NCBI GenBank assembly: GCA_945878115.1
Contig: CAMDVD010000024.1
Coordinates: 1 to 49,408 of the forward strand
DNA: 49,408 nt
Origin: Chitinophaga pinensis
Lineage (GTDB): Bacteria; Bacteroidota; Bacteroidia; Chitinophagales; Chitinophagaceae
Direction of reading: 5' to 3'
Positions 1 through 8,970 of this stretch are shown here, in pieces. A program made the translations under genes and the position numbers. The notes beneath the pieces are model-generated. The model saw only the letters and a list, made by a program, of their open reading frames with translations, did no database searches and had not been told where the DNA came from. Each line of letters opens with the position of its first letter. Within the stretch, counting starts at the first letter, position 1.

Positions 1-64
1 TGCGTTGAAGGGATCGAAGTTCGGGGATTGTTTCTGTAATTGTAATTTGAAGTGGTAAAGCCAT
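1..64 (-). CDS. Possible IS630-like transposase, N-terminal 21 codons only
   Basis: An ATG at 64 opens a frame that runs off the left edge. It reads MALPLQITITETIPELRSLQ. The short 'ITIT/SE..EL..L' start resembles the N-terminus of IS630-family transposases, where it precedes a helix-turn-helix. The case for a real gene is strengthened by a well-formed Bacteroidota promoter directly upstream (85-115). Only 21 residues are visible, so the family call is a weak inference and any small protein is possible. Confidence 0.35.
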   Translation of the reverse strand, partial: MALPLQITITETIPELRSLQR

Positions 65-84
65 TTTATATTTATTATATAGTC

Positions 85-115
85 CAAATATAATACAAAA
101 AAAACTAATTCCAAA
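85..115 (-). promoter_or_regulatory. Bacteroidota promoter for the edge gene
   Basis: On the minus strand, TTTG (115-112) is followed after exactly 19 bases by TATATTTG (92-85). This matches the phylum's -33 TTTG / -7 TAnnTTTG pattern at standard spacing. The start codon lies 21 bases further on, at 64. Confidence 0.6.
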
Positions 116-252
116 TATTTGGACTACTTATTATTTATAATTGGTATAACTTTCAATAGATTTATAAAAATATTACAAATTTAGTCACATATAGGCCTGA
201 TGACGTGAACTGCTGACTAGAACATTTAGCAGAATAAAAGAAACATCACGCT

Positions 253-495
253 CTTCGACATGTTCCGCAGGGCATGTCGAAGTATAGATAATGGCAGATT
301 TGCAATCTGCTTATTTGCGATTAAAAATCGCTTTTTATCTAAAGTTCGAGATGCGATTCGCTAACATCTCAAACAGTGCAGATGCAGTAAATATAGAAAA
401 GGCTTTATCTTTAAATTTTATAAGTCAAGATATGAACGAGTCTTGTGCAAGGATTACAATCCTTCGAAAGCGGTTCGAGATTTAAAATCTCGAAC
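253..495. repeat. Cluster of short perfect hairpins (REP-like)
   Basis: This gene-free stretch is built from small inverted repeats. CTTCGACATG/CATGTCGAAG (253-282) has a 10-base stem. The others are GCAGATT/AATCTGC (294-310), GCGATT/AATCGC (317-331), AAGGATT/AATCCTT (449-464) and an 11-base stem GTTCGAGATTT/AAATCTCGAAC (473-495). Several stems share an AATC-type core but differ in flanking bases, while pairing is kept. The TTCGACATG stem recurs beside the RAYT pseudogene (11507-11539, 12163-12186). An open frame crosses the region but is only repeat sequence. Confidence 0.6.
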
Positions 496-501
496 AGTGC
501 A

Positions 502-542
502 GTGTTGCATACCGAGGGTTTATAACGTAATTGAAATGGTTC
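502..542. repeat. 41-bp direct repeat, copy left of the S8 peptidase
   Basis: The segment from GTGTTGCATA to GAAATGGTTC recurs at 4761-4800 with three mismatches in 41 bases. The two copies flank the S8 peptidase gene in the same orientation. In the second copy the repeat continues into the longer element that is also found beside the RAYT pseudogene. Confidence 0.7.
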
Positions 543-563
543 AATGACCACGCTTTCATTCCC

Positions 564-3500
564 TTAGATTTTCAACCATTTATTCTTATAAATTACTTGA
601 TGGTTATTTTTTAATACAAGCCAATAGATTCCATTGGAATACCTTGAAATATTAATCTGTTTTTGTGCTTGTGCAGATTTTAAACCCTCCTGATAAACCA
701 TTTCTCCCATCGCATCATAGATGAATATCTCATCGAATGAATTTGATAGTTGGCTTGTCTTGATTTCAATAAATTGCGAAGCCGGGTTAGGATAAATCGA
801 GAAGCTGGAACTCCTATCAATAATACCTGAAGCTGCTGTTGAATCAAGAACGCTTAAATCATCGAGAGCCATATCGCATTTAGATCCACCACCGGTTAAT
901 CCCCTAAATCTAAAAAAAACGGTCGTTCCGTTAAAGGCGTTCAAGTCAACTACTTGTTTTACCCATAGGTTTCCTGAACTACCTATTTTGGGTGGCGTAA
1001 CATCCAATTGCCAAACACCATTGAGATAAGCATCAAGATGTAATTGACCTTGGTTGACACCATACATATGAAACCAAAAACTAAGATACGGTTTGCCCGA
1101 AGCTGCAAATGAAAAACAAGGCGTTAATAAATAAGCCGTTTGATCGAAGCAATACGAAGCCTCGGTATAAATATAATTTCCGGTTGCAGTTCCAAGAGTA
1201 TGATCAATATCCGGTCCAGTAGCAGTTGTCGGTGTACTTCCTTCAAAAACCTTCCAATCAAATTGATCTATCACTAAATTTTCCTCATTCACCAAACCGT
1301 TTAATAAACTGCATGAGGTATTATCGCAAGCATTTACGCCTGCACAAATGGCATCATTCTCAAAGTCGGCTATCCAAGGTAGAGTTGCTATATTGCTATT
1401 CACTAGAGGTAAAGTATAGAATAAACTATCATTGCTCAAGTATTGATCACCAGTTAAGATAGTCCAGATACGAAGTTGATTACTACCTATGGGCAAACCG
1501 GTAATGGTGGTAGTAAATGTATAGGTAGTTTGAGAACCGGGTGCTATGCTTCCAGTATATATTTCAGTTATTGGTGTAAGTGCATTGACCTGATAGGATA
1601 CAGGTATATTACTGATGGTATTTTGACCATTATTTTTTATGGTAACACTTACGGGTAATGAATTAGATCCGGCACAATCCAATAAAGTCATATTGCCGGG
1701 CGAAAGACTTTCTACTGCTTCCATATCAACCTGCAAGATACAATTTAACAAACCCGGAGCTTGGTTAATTGCAAATGCTCTTCTACTTATGGCATTGCTA
1801 TTATTGTTTACAGCCTTTACACTAAACCAGTGTTCATCATTGATATTGAGTCCAGTAATATTAAAAAAGGGATTGGTAGTGCTGCCTATAGAATCCATAT
1901 ATTTCACTCCTAATAAGTAAACCTCGTAGGATGTAGCCCCGTTGGATGGTGACCAAGTAAGTTTAATTGTATCCGGACAAACAGATGCAATTTGCAAATT
2001 TTGGGGTATATCAATAATTGAAAAATTGGCAGGTGAAACCGAACTTGAACTACCGCGGTTTACTTTCACTTGGCAATTTCCACTCACCGTTGATGGGACT
2101 GTCCAATCATAATAATTTTGTGTGGCATTAATAGTGGTTGCAATTGAACTCCAGCTTAAACCACTATCTGTGGAATAATTTAATGAATAAGGTAAACTAT
2201 TATTGATAGCGTCCCATCGTAAGGTTTGCACTTCACCAGGTTTGAAGCCTTCTCCCCCAATTGGGTAAGTAATTTCTAAGGCATCGTTCGCAATAATTTC
2301 ATAGCTAATATAAAACGCTTGAGGCCCGAAAGGAACAGCAAAGCCACTTACAGCTAAATTATAATTTCCGGCAATTGGATTATCGATTGTCACTTGTTCT
2401 GCATTGTTCAAATGGTCTGCAGTTCGTATTGCATTTGCATTTAAACTGGCAACAACCGGAGTCGGGTCTAAAACCCAGGGTAAATAGGTAATGTTAGCAG
2501 GATCGGTAACTATAAAATCTAAATCGTTGACCAAAGCCAGACTCGCACCTACACTTGCTTGTTTATCGAGCCAATTCAACATGATTTTTACACGCTGTGT
2601 ATTGGCTGGAACAGAAAGTGTAAAAGTTTTCAAACCTGCTGTACTGACTGAATCTTTCATATAAAAATTATTTTCGAGTACTTTAACGGCACGCAAAGCA
2701 TTTACCCGACCATAGCCATGTTTGAAATCAGGTCCCGGATTCCCAATATCATCACAAGTATTCAATAAAATATTTTTAATCAGACCCATGTTAGGATCTG
2801 CCCCACCATTGTTTTCACGATAGGCTTGATAGAGTTGCGCCAGTATACCCGAAACGCCGGGACATGACATGGATGTACCCGACTTTAATTCATAATCATT
2901 GGGGTCTATGGTTGAATACACATTGGTGCCTACTGCCGACACATCTGGTTTTAATCGACCATCTGTTGCCGGTCCGCGACTACTTGATGCCGCCAACACA
3001 TCTTTATAATCGAGGTTGGCAACTGTAATTAAGTTTTTAGATAATTTGACGCCTCCGGTAATATTACCCCAACCGCTGCCTGCCCCATAACTACAATCCG
3101 CTGTACCATTATTCCCTGCCGAAAATACACGCATGATATTTTTGTAAGTTGCAATCTGTCTGTCTGCTGATTCAGCCCCTGCATTATAACCAACATTACA
3201 GCCATCGCTATAAGAAGTCGAAACAATATCTATGCTTAATGATGGATCGGTATAAATCGTATCATCAAGGATATAATTATTAGATGAAACAGCCTCATAT
3301 ACCCAAAGGTCGCAACCCGGAGCCATACCCTTTCCAAGAGGATCAAGATTGCCGGCACTCATAATAGTACCGGCGCAATGGTCGCCATGATTTCCATTAT
3401 TAATGCTAAGAACAGTCGTTTGAGTGGTTCTGCCTTTATAATCGATATGCGGACCAATATTACCGTCATCTGTCAAAGCAACTCTAACACCATTTCCGTC

Positions 3501-4187
3501 AAAATGACGACCATTGATATAATCGCTATTTAGATTATTACTCCGGTGATCGGTCTTGTTTTCCAGATTTTCTTTTTCAGCAGGTGCATTAATCCAGTCA
3601 ATAAATTGAATAAACGGCAACTTGGCTAACTGCTCTATTTTATCTGGTGAAATTTGTAATGCAATATGTTGTTGATTGTATATATTTAAAATGATTGCGC
3701 CATTTTTTATGACCAACGATTTAATTTCATTGGCAACAATGCCGGGATACAACGAGACCATAAGTTGATAATCATTTCCTTTTACAGCATAATAAGGAAT
3801 CTCCTTGGTTTGAATACTTTGATGAATCTTCTGTTTTGTACTTGGCGCAAAAACAGCACTGATGCGGAGTTGGTTGAATCGATTTGTCTGATAGTCTGAT
3901 GCTACACGTGCATAATAGGTATATTTTGGCAAATAAGAAAGGAGTTCGATCTTGCGGTCATGTAATAGTTTTAAAGTATTCTCACTAGGCAATTGTTGAA
4001 ATTGAATTAGTAAATACTTATATCCACGATATGTTGGAATTTTATTCCATTGAGAAGCGGTGAGAATTCCCCTATTTACAACCGGAATAAATTGCCCAGA
4101 TTGAATTTGAACAGGCCATGCATTTTGTGCACAGAGGTTTGAAATAAATACAAGGCAACATAAGAGAACACTTAGAATTTTATACAT
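564..4187 (-). CDS. Secreted subtilisin-family (S8) serine peptidase with T9SS tail
   Basis: A 1207-residue secreted protease, probably exported through the Sec system and then T9SS. A signal peptide ends near the AQ at 20-21. An N-terminal prodomain-like region follows. The S8 catalytic domain (about 230-500) shows Asp240 in TDDG, His267 in NHGDHCAGT, the oxyanion Asn in SAGNNG (about 359) and Ser439 in SGTSMSCPG. Beta-sandwich modules follow, including a fibronectin III-like domain (about 728-810) and a MAM/jelly-roll-like region (about 965-1120). The last ~80 residues are a type A T9SS sorting domain with YPNPASQ. All catalytic residues are present, so it looks active. It lies between direct repeats and has no operon partner. 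Extracellular protein degradation is inferred from the family. Confidence 0.93.
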   Translation of the reverse strand: MYKILSVLLCCLVFISNLCAQNAWPVQIQSGQFIPVVNRGILTASQWNKIPTYRGYKYLLIQFQQLPSENTLKLLHDRKIELLSYLPKYTYYARVASDYQTNRFNQLRISAVFAPSTKQKIHQSIQTKEIPYYAVKGNDYQLMVSLYPGIVANEIKSLVIKNGAIILNIYNQQHIALQISPDKIEQLAKLPFIQFIDWINAPAEKENLENKTDHRSNNLNSDYINGRHFDGNGVRVALTDDGNIGPHIDYKGRTTQTTVLSINNGNHGDHCAGTIMSAGNLDPLGKGMAPGCDLWVYEAVSSNNYILDDTIYTDPSLSIDIVSTSYSDGCNVGYNAGAESADRQIATYKNIMRVFSAGNNGTADCSYGAGSGWGNITGGVKLSKNLITVANLDYKDVLAASSSRGPATDGRLKPDVSAVGTNVYSTIDPNDYELKSGTSMSCPGVSGILAQLYQAYRENNGGADPNMGLIKNILLNTCDDIGNPGPDFKHGYGRVNALRAVKVLENNFYMKDSVSTAGLKTFTLSVPANTQRVKIMLNWLDKQASVGASLALVNDLDFIVTDPANITYLPWVLDPTPVVASLNANAIRTADHLNNAEQVTIDNPIAGNYNLAVSGFAVPFGPQAFYISYEIIANDALEITYPIGGEGFKPGEVQTLRWDAINNSLPYSLNYSTDSGLSWSSIATTINATQNYYDWTVPSTVSGNCQVKVNRGSSSSVSPANFSIIDIPQNLQIASVCPDTIKLTWSPSNGATSYEVYLLGVKYMDSIGSTTNPFFNITGLNINDEHWFSVKAVNNNSNAISRRAFAINQAPGLLNCILQVDMEAVESLSPGNMTLLDCAGSNSLPVSVTIKNNGQNTISNIPVSYQVNALTPITEIYTGSIAPGSQTTYTFTTTITGLPIGSNQLRIWTILTGDQYLSNDSLFYTLPLVNSNIATLPWIADFENDAICAGVNACDNTSCSLLNGLVNEENLVIDQFDWKVFEGSTPTTATGPDIDHTLGTATGNYIYTEASYCFDQTAYLLTPCFSFAASGKPYLSFWFHMYGVNQGQLHLDAYLNGVWQLDVTPPKIGSSGNLWVKQVVDLNAFNGTTVFFRFRGLTGGGSKCDMALDDLSVLDSTAASGIIDRSSSFSIYPNPASQFIEIKTSQLSNSFDEIFIYDAMGEMVYQEGLKSAQAQKQINISRYSNGIYWLVLKNNHQVIYKNKWLKI

Positions 4188-4207
4188 GAACTATATTTTA
4201 ATAGACT

Positions 4208-4215
4208 CAAATATA
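4208..4215 (-). promoter_or_regulatory. -7 promoter element for the S8 peptidase
   Basis: TATATTTG on the minus strand matches TAnnTTTG and sits 20 bases before the ATG at 4187. No good -33 TTTG is present at the usual distance. Confidence 0.45.
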
Positions 4216-4537
4216 ATATCTAAAATTGGTAATCTTAGTTTTTTAAGACAGGGGAGCAAATTCTAATAGCATCGAAATGCAATCTTGAATAATTTTATAG
4301 ATTTCCTCCACGTGTAGTATCTTCTCCTCAAATCATGAATGAAAAATAATCTAACTTGGGACTGCGGTTTAGTTATTAAATTTAATACATGAGATTTGAA
4401 AAACAAGATTAATGAAATGAGCCAATTAAATTAAAAACATGAACAAGATTATAGAAATTCAGAACTCCTTACTTCTCACAGTTAGAAGGTACGGAGATTT
4501 TAAAGTTTATTTGCAATTCAGTTCCTGGTAAAATAGT
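4216..4537. other. Intergenic, no gene recognised
   Basis: About 320 bases between the S8 promoter and a small minus-strand frame. I see only short random frames and no strong hairpins. It is probably decayed sequence. Confidence 0.4.
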
Positions 4538-4684
4538 TTATGTTTGATGAAGTAAGCCTGCTAGTTTTTGTGCAGCGTGATTAAATCTTGGTGCAGACAG
4601 AGAGTGTAATACAACAGTCAATGTTTTGTTTTCATAATTAGGTAGCAAGACTGCGTTGTTTAGTATGATTTGATCATTGAGCAT
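4538..4684 (-). pseudogene. 48-residue ORF, possible C-terminal remnant of a mobile-element protein
   Basis: A frame from ATG (4684) to TAA (4538) encodes 48 residues with a protein-like composition. It includes the stretch TLTVVLHSLSAPR and ends in a short helix-like tail. The strand-then-helix pattern loosely resembles the C-termini of some Bacteroidota transposase-associated proteins, but this is from memory and weak. The frame lies in repeat-rich DNA next to a truncated peptidase, which fits a gene fragment. It could also be a chance frame. Confidence 0.3.
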
Positions 4685-4760
4685 TCTTTTTTACTTAGCT
4701 GCATTTTTGAGATAAGCTCTTCGTTCGTTTGCTACTGCTGTTTATGCGCAATAGCAGAGG

Positions 4761-4944
4761 TGTTGCATATCGAGGATTTATAACGTATTTGAAATGGTTC
4801 GGAGAACCCATTTTATCTGTAGTTCGACATGCCAAACATTCTATACAGCAGTTATTATTAAATTGAAAATAAACAAGTTAAAAACTGCTATTCTCTGGTT
4901 TTAATGAAGTTCGCTTCATGGAGAGTAAGTCGAACATCGCGGTG
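4761..4944. repeat. REP-type composite repeat, copy 1
   Basis: Bases 4761-4800 repeat 502-542. Bases 4791-4944 repeat 12133-12304 in the same orientation, with long identical runs through the AGCAGTT...AACTGCT inverted repeat and the ATGAAG-TTCG-CTTCAT hairpin. GGTTC-gga-GAACC also forms a small stem at its left. The right end of the similarity (CGCGGTG) falls inside the remaining S9 peptidase reading frame. Compared with 12133-12304, this copy lacks part of the TTCGACATG...CGAAC hairpin. Confidence 0.8.
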
Positions 4945-5130
4945 ATTCATGGTACCAATGATGATGTGGTAGTTTGGGAACATAGTCTTAAATTCAGTAA
5001 AAAATTTGTTGATGAACGAGTTCAAATTGATTATTTTGTTTATCCCGGTCACCCACACAATGTAAGGGGGAAAGACCGTGTTCATTTGATGCAAAAAATT
5101 ACCGATTATTTTGATACTTATTTGAAATAA
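4918..5130 (+). pseudogene. C-terminal fragment of an S9 (DPP-IV-like) peptidase
   Basis: About the last 63 residues of an S9 prolyl-oligopeptidase/dipeptidyl-peptidase are readable. They include HGTNDD, which carries the catalytic Asp region, and YPGHPHNVRG, where the second His is the expected catalytic His, then a terminal helix. Full-length members have several hundred more residues, including the GxSxG nucleophile. None of that is upstream. The first ATG and first few codons lie in the repeat element (to about 4944). The repeat therefore replaces the 5' part of the gene, which marks a deletion or insertion breakpoint. A functional product is very unlikely. Confidence 0.75.
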
Positions 5131-5352
5131 GACTGTATTGAATTTTTATTGATACTATTTTGGGCGGCACACACACTTTCCGTTCCAAGTCTGTCCAAGC
5201 CAAAGCGCATGGTACGGGCCTTTCCACTATCCTGATTCTTCGGGATTGCCGAGATACAACAACCATGAAAAAAATATTTTTCTGATTACATGTTTAGTTT
5301 ATCCTGAAATAAAATCTGATTTCTTTTCCCAATTTTTGTGAACGGCATTTCA
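5131..5352. other. Intergenic with a diverged palindromic-repeat remnant
   Basis: Bases 5162-5180 (GGGCGGCACACACAC...) match the start of the repeat element at 41672-41762. The rest has diverged, and the diagnostic hairpin arm is missing. No gene was seen here. Confidence 0.35.
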
Positions 5353-8300
5353 CTATCTTTCAATCATTATTTTCCCAGCTTCGGCATATTGATTATTCAA
5401 TACAAGTCGATATTGATATACGCCTACAGCATAGTTCCCGGTTTGTATAGTATATTGTGCGTTCCCTGCTTGTATCGCTATTTTATCCAAAACTTGTCCC
5501 TGCATATTGAGTAATTCAAGAGAACCGTTTTCTTTGGAATCGATATCGAAATAGAGTAGTTCATTTGCAGGATTAGGATAAAAACTCAGGTTATAAGAGT
5601 GGCTATTCAACCCATTCAATCCTTGAGGCCAACAGTTGTTAAAATCTATTGGCAGACAATCATTTCCATGGATACAAGTAATGCCTCCTGCAAGTACTTT
5701 AGTACAAAGAGAAAGTTCAACGGTTCCAAGTATTACTTGGCAGACCAATGTGGTACAAGCCGGTGTGGTAGTAGTACCTGCACCTAAACTAAAATTGTTC
5801 CACAGAATATTCCCGCCTACTATTGTATATCCTGTACCGGCCACTGCCGTATATCCGCTCGGTATCAAAGTCTGTAAAGTTATAGGGTTAATAGCAGTGC
5901 TTGAATTATTGCAAACTTCAATACTCATAGTTACAATATCACCTTTACAAGGATGTTGTGTATTTATATTAGAAACGATATTCAAGGTTTGATTTTTTAT
6001 TTCTAAACTGGCAATCGTATTACTACTGCTTGTAAGACATGCACCCGAAATGACTTTGATATAATTGATGGCATTGCCAAAATTGCCTGTAACAACAGAT
6101 TTTAAAGTATAAGTTTGTGAAGCACCTACGGCAAGACTGCTTAAAGTTTGAGTAGGGAAATTAAAGGTACCACCCGGCGTATAATTCAATCCTTGACCGA
6201 GAGTATCTTTCAATTGAATATTAGTGGCTAATGAAGTTCCACTATTTGTTATTGTGATAGTATATAAAACGGTATCGCCATTACAAGCCATTGAAGGACC
6301 TGTTTTTGTCAAAGTAAGTGTAGGTACATTTTTGATACAAGAAATATCATCTACATAAATAAAGCCGAATGGTGTTGTTACATAAGGTGTGTAGGGTAAG
6401 GAATTAATAATTAAATGGGTCATAGGACTTGAAGTACTATTAGCAATTGTCATAGTCATTTGCTGCCAATTATTATTGTTGATCAATTGCCCTGAAGCTA
6501 CGACAGAAGTCTGCACCAATCCGGGGCATGCACTTAATAATACACCACCCGAACCTGTACAGGGTGCCATATTAACAAGTCGGGCTTCTACGCCACCCAT
6601 ACAAGCTTGGTCAGCCAATAATGCCCATAATTTTACGGTAACACTTTCACCCGGATTGACAGGGGTATTAAGCGGTATACAAGGTCCTTCGGGATTATTC
6701 ATCAAAGTTGAAGGAGTATTTCTCAATATCATACCTATAAATTGATTTCCGCCATGAGCATTGATTTGTGTATTGGGACCTCCACAATTGAGAATGCCCG
6801 AACCGGTATAAAATCCTGATGTTCTAAGATCGGGCGAATTATCGGCATAAGTGGCAGGGTAGATATTAAAGGAAACCACATTGTTGGATGTGAATCCGCC
6901 GAGGGTGTATAAATCGTATTGAGCCTGAGTGGCAAATTCCTCAAAACCGCCATAGCAAACCATTTCGCAAGGATTGGTAAGTACACAAGGTGGAGGAGGA
7001 GGTGCCAACACTGTAATAAAAATATAAGTAATATTACCTGACTTTCCACTAGCCGAAGCCTTAGGAATATATTTTAAGATAGCAGTACCTGCAAAATTAT
7101 TGTTGGGTGTAAAGGTGATGGAAGAACCGATACCACCATTTAAACTCCCTATCAAAGTACCACTCAGATTCACGACTTCCAAACAAGCATAGTAAGTTGC
7201 ATTCTCATCATTGCCTAAAAAATCGGTGCTGTTAAAAGTAAAAGCTGTATTAGAAGGTGTGGAATAAGCTATTCCGGGAGCGGTAGTTGTAAAGGGTGCA
7301 TAGTCATTGACCCCTGCAACCCTGCTACCACAAATACCACTTGATGGGTAGGTGGTTCCGGGATAAATGCCGGAAGTTGAGTAGCCCAAATCACATAAAG
7401 CAGTAAGCTCTGCAATATCCGGGAATCGTTTGGTAGTGCCTGTAGCCATGCTTGGTTTCATCACATAATTACCTGTATTTCCACAGGCAGCAGGATAATG
7501 ACTTAAGCTAGTTCCATTGCTCCATATCGCATCACTTACCACAAAAACAGGATTGGTTCCATTCAATTTAATAGCGCAAGTGTCGTCAACTTAGGAAGAT
7601 CAATGGTGTTAAAAGTGGAGGTATAGCAGTTAGTTGTATTGATCAATTTATTACCCGATACATCGGTCAAGTAAGTATCGTAAAAGCTATAAATACCAGG
7701 GTTTGTATTGGTGAGTTTGCTTTTTCCGTTTTGATCGATTAAAGAACCAAATCCCAAAGCATGAATGGCCTCATGAAGAATAACTGAATACAAATCACTT
7801 TGCGTTGCACCTATGCCACTTGTTGCCGTACCAGTATAAAAATTATGTCCAAAATTAATTTGAAGCAATCCATGATAAATACCCACAGTTCCTAAATTGC
7901 TTGCATTGATAGCAAACCATGTATCCATACCACTATTGATAGTTTGCCAAACTGAACCATGAACTATGCCCGGCGATGTGGTAAGAAAATATTGCCCAGC
8001 CATACCCAAGGTTGGATTGGTACTGCTGTTTAATGAAGTCTGAACTTGAATTTCAACATAAGAATTTCCGCTTCCCAAATTGGTGATTGAACTATAAGGG
8101 CTTTGAGCCTCATGGATAAGATTGCTAATATCCGTAAAAACTTGACAGGCTACCGCAGCTCTTTGTGCGCCTGCTACAGCATCATCAAACCCTGTATTAG
8201 TGACAGCATCATCGAAATGCAACCTAAAGATACCGGCATTACAAGTAGGAGCAATACCCTGGTTTTTTTGTTGAGATTTTTATATAAAAAAGAAATTTCA

Positions 8301-8471
8301 CTCAATAAATGCGAATTGCCTTCACGGTCATAAACTACCATTTCATGCAGTTCGTTATTAGATGTGCCTGCATCATGAACCGGGGTTGGTAATCGAAATC
8401 CTTGCGATTTAGAAGCAGAAGGAATAAGAAATAAAAGAATACCAAGGCATGTTGAAAGTAAATATTTCATC
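5353..8471 (-). pseudogene. Leishmanolysin-like metzincin protease with T9SS tail, two frameshifts
   Basis: Three consecutive minus-strand frames together encode one protein of roughly 1030 residues. Piece 1 (8471 to ~8265) begins with signal peptide MKYLLSTCLG...SKSQG. Piece 2 (~8270 to ~7590) carries the zinc motif HEAIHALGFG. Piece 3 (~7590 to 5353) carries the likely third zinc His (SLSHYP) and Met-turn (YVMKPSMATG), then an Ig-like module, an APPPPPC linker, a DUF11-like repeat (TLTLTKTG), and a YPNPANE T9SS sorting domain. The first break is at a run of seven T (8263-8269); one extra base would restore the frame. The second is near 7585-7595, where the other frame continues as DDTCAIKLNGTNP. 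Zinc ligands are split between pieces, so the gene is dead unless these are assembly errors or the tract is phase-variable. Confidence 0.75.
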
Positions 8472-8578
8472 AAATTAATTTTATTGTGTAAACGTACGAA
8501 GTGCAAGACGAGAAAGTGAAAGTTTCAGTTTGGAAGTTCATAAGGTTCAATTTTTTTCAGGCCTACATCAAAAATTAT

Positions 8579-8611
8579 AAGCATCTTCAGCGTCGTTTCA
8601 CAAAGATGCTT
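8579..8611 (+). terminator. Possible intergenic terminator hairpin
   Basis: AAGCATCTT and AAGATGCTT form a perfect 9-base stem with a 15-base loop, followed by TATTTTTAT on the plus strand. No plus-strand gene ends just upstream, so its role is unclear. The rest of 8472-8970 holds a partial palindromic repeat at 8655-8715 (GGATTTCCGTTCTATCCC, shared with 24053-24135) and no credible gene. Confidence 0.35.
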
Positions 8612-8970
8612 ATTTTTATCAATTGTAATGCGCATTTTTAATAGGTGCAGAGTATAAATAGCGACGACCTTTGTTTTGAGAAAAAAAGGATTTCCGTTCT
8701 ATCCCTAGCGCAATACCGTAAATATTGAAAGGTAGTTTGTCTTTAATTTTAGGTGTCAATATATGAAAGTATATTGAACAAGGATTACAAATTCTTCGAT
8801 AACTATTCAAGATGTAAAAATCGCAAAGAGTGGAATACAGTAGAGTTGCCTAACAAATTATGCTTACTAGAAAAGTAAATTCAAAATATATTTTTCTTGG
8901 GGATTAGGCTAAGTTGACTGAAAGCAAAAAATACTTCTTCGAAGAACGAGCGAAATAGATTGTTGAAACG

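Noticed and set aside
291-485. 64-residue frame in the left hairpin cluster
   Set aside because: It only translates inverted repeats, has no promoter, and its composition is atypical.
4439-4531. Short plus-strand frame MNKIIEIQNS...
   Set aside because: About 30 residues, no promoter, no recognisable pattern.
8619-8810. 63-residue minus frame between two peptidase genes
   Set aside because: Part of it reads the GGATTTCC repeat element; no signal peptide or motif supports a gene.
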